NCBI GenBank assembly: GCA_051650305.1
Contig: JBOFIT010000105.1
Location: 1-7,565 of the forward strand
Origin: JBOFDK01 sp051650305
GTDB taxonomy: Bacteria; Bacillota; Clostridia; Lachnospirales; Cellulosilyticaceae
DNA length: 7,565 bases
Reading direction: 5' to 3'
Shown here: piece by piece, positions 5,607 through 7,565 of the stretch
Layout of the letters: every line of letters starts with the position of its first letter
Position numbering within the stretch: position 1 is the first letter of the stretch
Position numbers and translations under genes: made by a program
Notes under the pieces: model-generated
Seen by the model: the letters and a program-made list of their open reading frames with translations, nothing else
What the model was told of the DNA's origin: nothing
Database searches by the model: none

Positions 5607-6931
5607 GGCTCCCCCTTTATAATACGTACGATATACTGCCACATCACACGATTAGCACCTATAGTCAGCTTGATATTTTCCCACAATGGATATTTTCTTA
5701 AAGCACGTACCACCATCTCCGGTCTTACGGTGATGCGGTAATAAAGCTTGACTACTTCCCAATAATACTGTCTGATACTAAGCTTACTGGGTGCCACCAC
5801 TAAGTGTGCCATGTCCCATTTATGATAAGCGTCTCGCTCGACGATAAGCTGCTCCTTATACTGGTCGTACAATACAGTCTTTGGCATCGGTGTTATAGGT
5901 TGCAAGTTAATAAACTGTATGCCTATCTCCTTGATGAAGTTATATAAGTTTTTAAAGTCCTGCTTATCCCAGTCCAGGCCTAATATAAAGGTGCCATAGC
6001 ATTCGATATCATATTTTTTAAGTATTTCTAATGCTTTTTTGCTAGTAGGCGTAGAGCTTTTCTTATTGTACTGGTCAAGTTCTTCATCAGAGTATGATTC
6101 TAATCCTACAATAACTGCACGTAGTCCTACTTCCTTTAATTCCGCCATCAGTTCTTCATTGCTTGCGATAAAATCTGCCCTTCCATAGACTAAGTACTTT
6201 TTCTGTATGCCTTCTTCCTTCAGGCGTCTCGCCCATTCTCTAAGCCTTGTAGCATTAAACAAAAAGTCATCATCTACGATATACACTTCCTCATCTTGTA
6301 TGGTTTTAATTTCTTCGATGATGTCCTCTAATGTTCTTGTAAAGTAATGCCCATCCGTAATTTCCTTACAAAAACAAAAGGCACAACTATACGGACAACC
6401 AAAAGACGTCTTGATCAGGCTACATGGGTTATGAAACATATAGTAATAGTGTTTCTTGTACCGACTGATAAGACTTCTATCCGGATGCGGATAATCGAAG
6501 CATCTTTCCTTCGTTTCTCGTATAATCTTTTCTAGTACCTCACCATCTGCAATACGCTTGATGTTTTTTAGTCCATTAGCTGCTAAGATATGGTCAATAA
6601 AAGGACTTTCATAGTCTTCTGGTAGTACTTCTGCGTGTATGCCTCCTACAACTGTGATGACCTCCTGTGACCAAGCCTTAATCTCTCTTGCATAGTCCTT
6701 GATGATGCCTACATGAGAAATATACCCCGTCATCCCTACAAGCTGTGGCTTCTCTTTTTCTAGTATAGTTTGTAAGTCTAATTTTTCGATAATCATATCA
6801 TAGATGACTACCTCATGTTGGTCTTTTAGATAGCCACCTATATACTCCAGTTCCAACGGTTCACAAATCATTACGTGTTGTAAACCTATGGTATCCTTAT
6901 GTGGCTTAGGCCTTAGTAGTAATACCTTCAT
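5603..6931 (-). CDS. B12-binding radical SAM protein (first of a tandem pair)
   Basis: A 442-residue enzyme with the same domain order as its neighbour but clearly different sequence, so the pair is not a recent duplication. The B12-binding domain spans about 1-140, with VGMTGYISHV and VVGGIHAEVLPEDY. It lacks the usual GEGE-like end of the domain, reading NGLKNIKRIADGEVLEKI instead. The cluster motif is CPYSCAFC (cysteines 179, 183 and 186), followed by an extra cysteine at 188. VDDDF (219-223) and GLES (276-279) mark the radical SAM barrel. The C-terminal portion has the TPMPKTVLY and MAHLVVAPSKLS segments typical of COG1032 proteins. Its ATG directly abuts the TAG stop of the methyltransferase gene, with a GAAGGG site about 8 bases upstream lying inside that gene, so the two are translationally coupled. 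The substrate is unknown. Confidence 0.92.
   Translation of the reverse strand: MKVLLLRPKPHKDTIGLQHVMICEPLELEYIGGYLKDQHEVVIYDMIIEKLDLQTILEKEKPQLVGMTGYISHVGIIKDYAREIKAWSQEVITVVGGIHAEVLPEDYESPFIDHILAANGLKNIKRIADGEVLEKIIRETKERCFDYPHPDRSLISRYKKHYYYMFHNPCSLIKTSFGCPYSCAFCFCKEITDGHYFTRTLEDIIEEIKTIQDEEVYIVDDDFLFNATRLREWARRLKEEGIQKKYLVYGRADFIASNEELMAELKEVGLRAVIVGLESYSDEELDQYNKKSSTPTSKKALEILKKYDIECYGTFILGLDWDKQDFKNLYNFIKEIGIQFINLQPITPMPKTVLYDQYKEQLIVERDAYHKWDMAHLVVAPSKLSIRQYYWEVVKLYYRITVRPEMVVRALRKYPLWENIKLTIGANRVMWQYIVRIIKGEP
5609..5618 (-). promoter_or_regulatory. Ribosome binding site deciding the second radical SAM start
   Basis: AAAGGGGGAG on the minus strand lies just before the ATG at 5606 and inside the end of the upstream gene. 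Together with the ATGA stop-start overlap it supports 5606 over the ATG at 5642, which would overlap the neighbour by 40 bases. Confidence 0.75.
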
Positions 6932-7525
6932 CTATATACCCTTCTTTCTTGCCACAAAAAGCTTAATGGTAGGGATATACCACTTGTTAATCTTGATGAC
7001 TTCTACTACTTCATAGTCTTCCTCCAGATACTGACGCATCTGTACCTCACTTGGATACATCGCCTTAGATGTGGTAAGCTTCACAAAGAAAAGCCCTACC
7101 TTGTCGTACCAAGTATCTGTTATGGCATTGGCGATTAGTAAGTAGCCACCTTCATTGGTCATGGTAGCAAGCTTATGTATGGCTATCTCCTTCTGCTGAT
7201 AATACGGGAAAGAATGGGTGCATACAATCACATCATACAATGTACGTCCTCTTAGCGTAGCGATCGATGCCTTCTTAATAGGTATCCCACGCTCCCCTAC
7301 TTTATTTGCCATTGCAGATGGTTCAACCCCCATTAATTGTAAGTCTGGATGCTGCTCCTGAATCTCCTCTAGTAATTGTCCTGTGCCACATCCCATATCG
7401 AGAAGACTTCTAATCCCTTCTAGTTTACCAAGCACATTTAAGATGCCTTTACGCGTAGGCCCTAACGATACCTTCTGTACCCATAACTTCTCATAAATAT
7501 TTTCGTATTTATCCCAAATCCCCAT
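6932..7525 (-). CDS. Class I SAM-dependent methyltransferase
   Basis: A 197-residue soluble methyltransferase of the Methyltransf_11/25 type. SAM-binding motif I is LLDMGCGTG (41-49), and motif II with its acidic residue is GVEPS (69-73). The strand carrying DVIVCTHSF (about 99-107) and the EGGYLLIAN strand (about 125-133) complete the Rossmann core. A C-terminal part rich in aromatic residues may shape the substrate pocket. The protein is complete. The ATG at 7525 has GGGGGAA 6 bases upstream, while the in-frame ATG at 7540 has only a poor site, so the shorter form is chosen. It is the first gene of the visible operon, and its stop directly abuts the next start. An upstream gene or promoter may lie beyond the window. 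Small class I methyltransferases cannot be assigned a substrate from sequence, but the context suggests it modifies the product or precursor of the radical SAM enzymes. Confidence 0.9.
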   Translation of the reverse strand: MGIWDKYENIYEKLWVQKVSLGPTRKGILNVLGKLEGIRSLLDMGCGTGQLLEEIQEQHPDLQLMGVEPSAMANKVGERGIPIKKASIATLRGRTLYDVIVCTHSFPYYQQKEIAIHKLATMTNEGGYLLIANAITDTWYDKVGLFFVKLTTSKAMYPSEVQMRQYLEEDYEVVEVIKINKWYIPTIKLFVARKKGI

Positions 7526-7531
7526 CGTCAC

Positions 7532-7538
7532 TTCCCCC
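7532..7538 (-). promoter_or_regulatory. Ribosome binding site deciding the methyltransferase start
   Basis: GGGGGAA on the minus strand precedes the ATG at 7525 by 6 bases. If translation began at the ATG at 7540 this site would instead be coding, and that ATG has only AAAGATAAAACGA before it. Confidence 0.6.
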
Positions 7539-7565
7539 ATTCGTTTTATCTTTAAAGACGTGATA

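Noticed and set aside
7549..7558. Ten-base palindrome TCTTTAAAGA upstream of the methyltransferase gene.
   Set aside because: A+T-rich and at the window edge. The promoter region is not fully visible, so no regulatory role can be judged.

Overview
The window is A+T-rich and looks like an anaerobic, low-GC member of the Bacillota. The reasons are strong AGGAGG-type ribosome binding sites, sigma-A-like promoters, intrinsic terminators and two cobalamin-dependent radical SAM enzymes. A Negativicutes genus such as Veillonella would fit, but that is a hunch and not shown by the sequence. There are nine convincing protein genes, and no tRNA, rRNA, CRISPR array, insertion sequence or phage gene.

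Layout, left to right. (1) 1-720, plus strand: a YgjP-type zinc metallopeptidase gene, with an extended -10 promoter at the window edge and a terminator whose stem is built partly from the last codons. (2) 754-2774, plus strand: a compact three-gene envelope-stress operon. It has one promoter region and encodes a four-helix membrane protein, PspA/IM30, and a membrane-anchored GIDE/BAM-domain protein. (3) 2728-3218: a bidirectional terminator shared with a convergent yjdM (PhnA-type zinc ribbon) gene on the minus strand. (4) 3126-3568: a 443-base intergenic stretch holding the yjdM promoter, a minus-strand terminator at 3262-3298 and a plus-strand terminator at 3528-3575. The terminators face outward over a structured segment that may encode a small plus-strand RNA and is also the 3' UTR of the minus-strand operon. 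(5) 3569-7525, minus strand: a tightly coupled operon, in transcription order a class I SAM methyltransferase, two different B12-binding radical SAM proteins (joined by an ATGA overlap), and a DUF71/Dph6-like PP-loop ATPase. It may continue beyond the right edge.

How the genes may work together. The Psp operon probably protects the inner membrane: PspA polymerises on damaged membrane and the two membrane proteins are candidate anchors or partners. The minus-strand operon reads as a small undescribed biosynthetic or modification pathway in which two cobalamin-dependent radical SAM enzymes and a methyltransferase act on an unknown substrate, possibly a lipid. The DUF71 protein may be linked to cobalamin supply or may adenylate a substrate. 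The two most interesting regions are this operon and the structured intergenic segment.

Four translation starts were moved inward from the longest possible ORF on ribosome-binding-site evidence: the metallopeptidase, the methyltransferase, the second radical SAM gene and the DUF71 gene.
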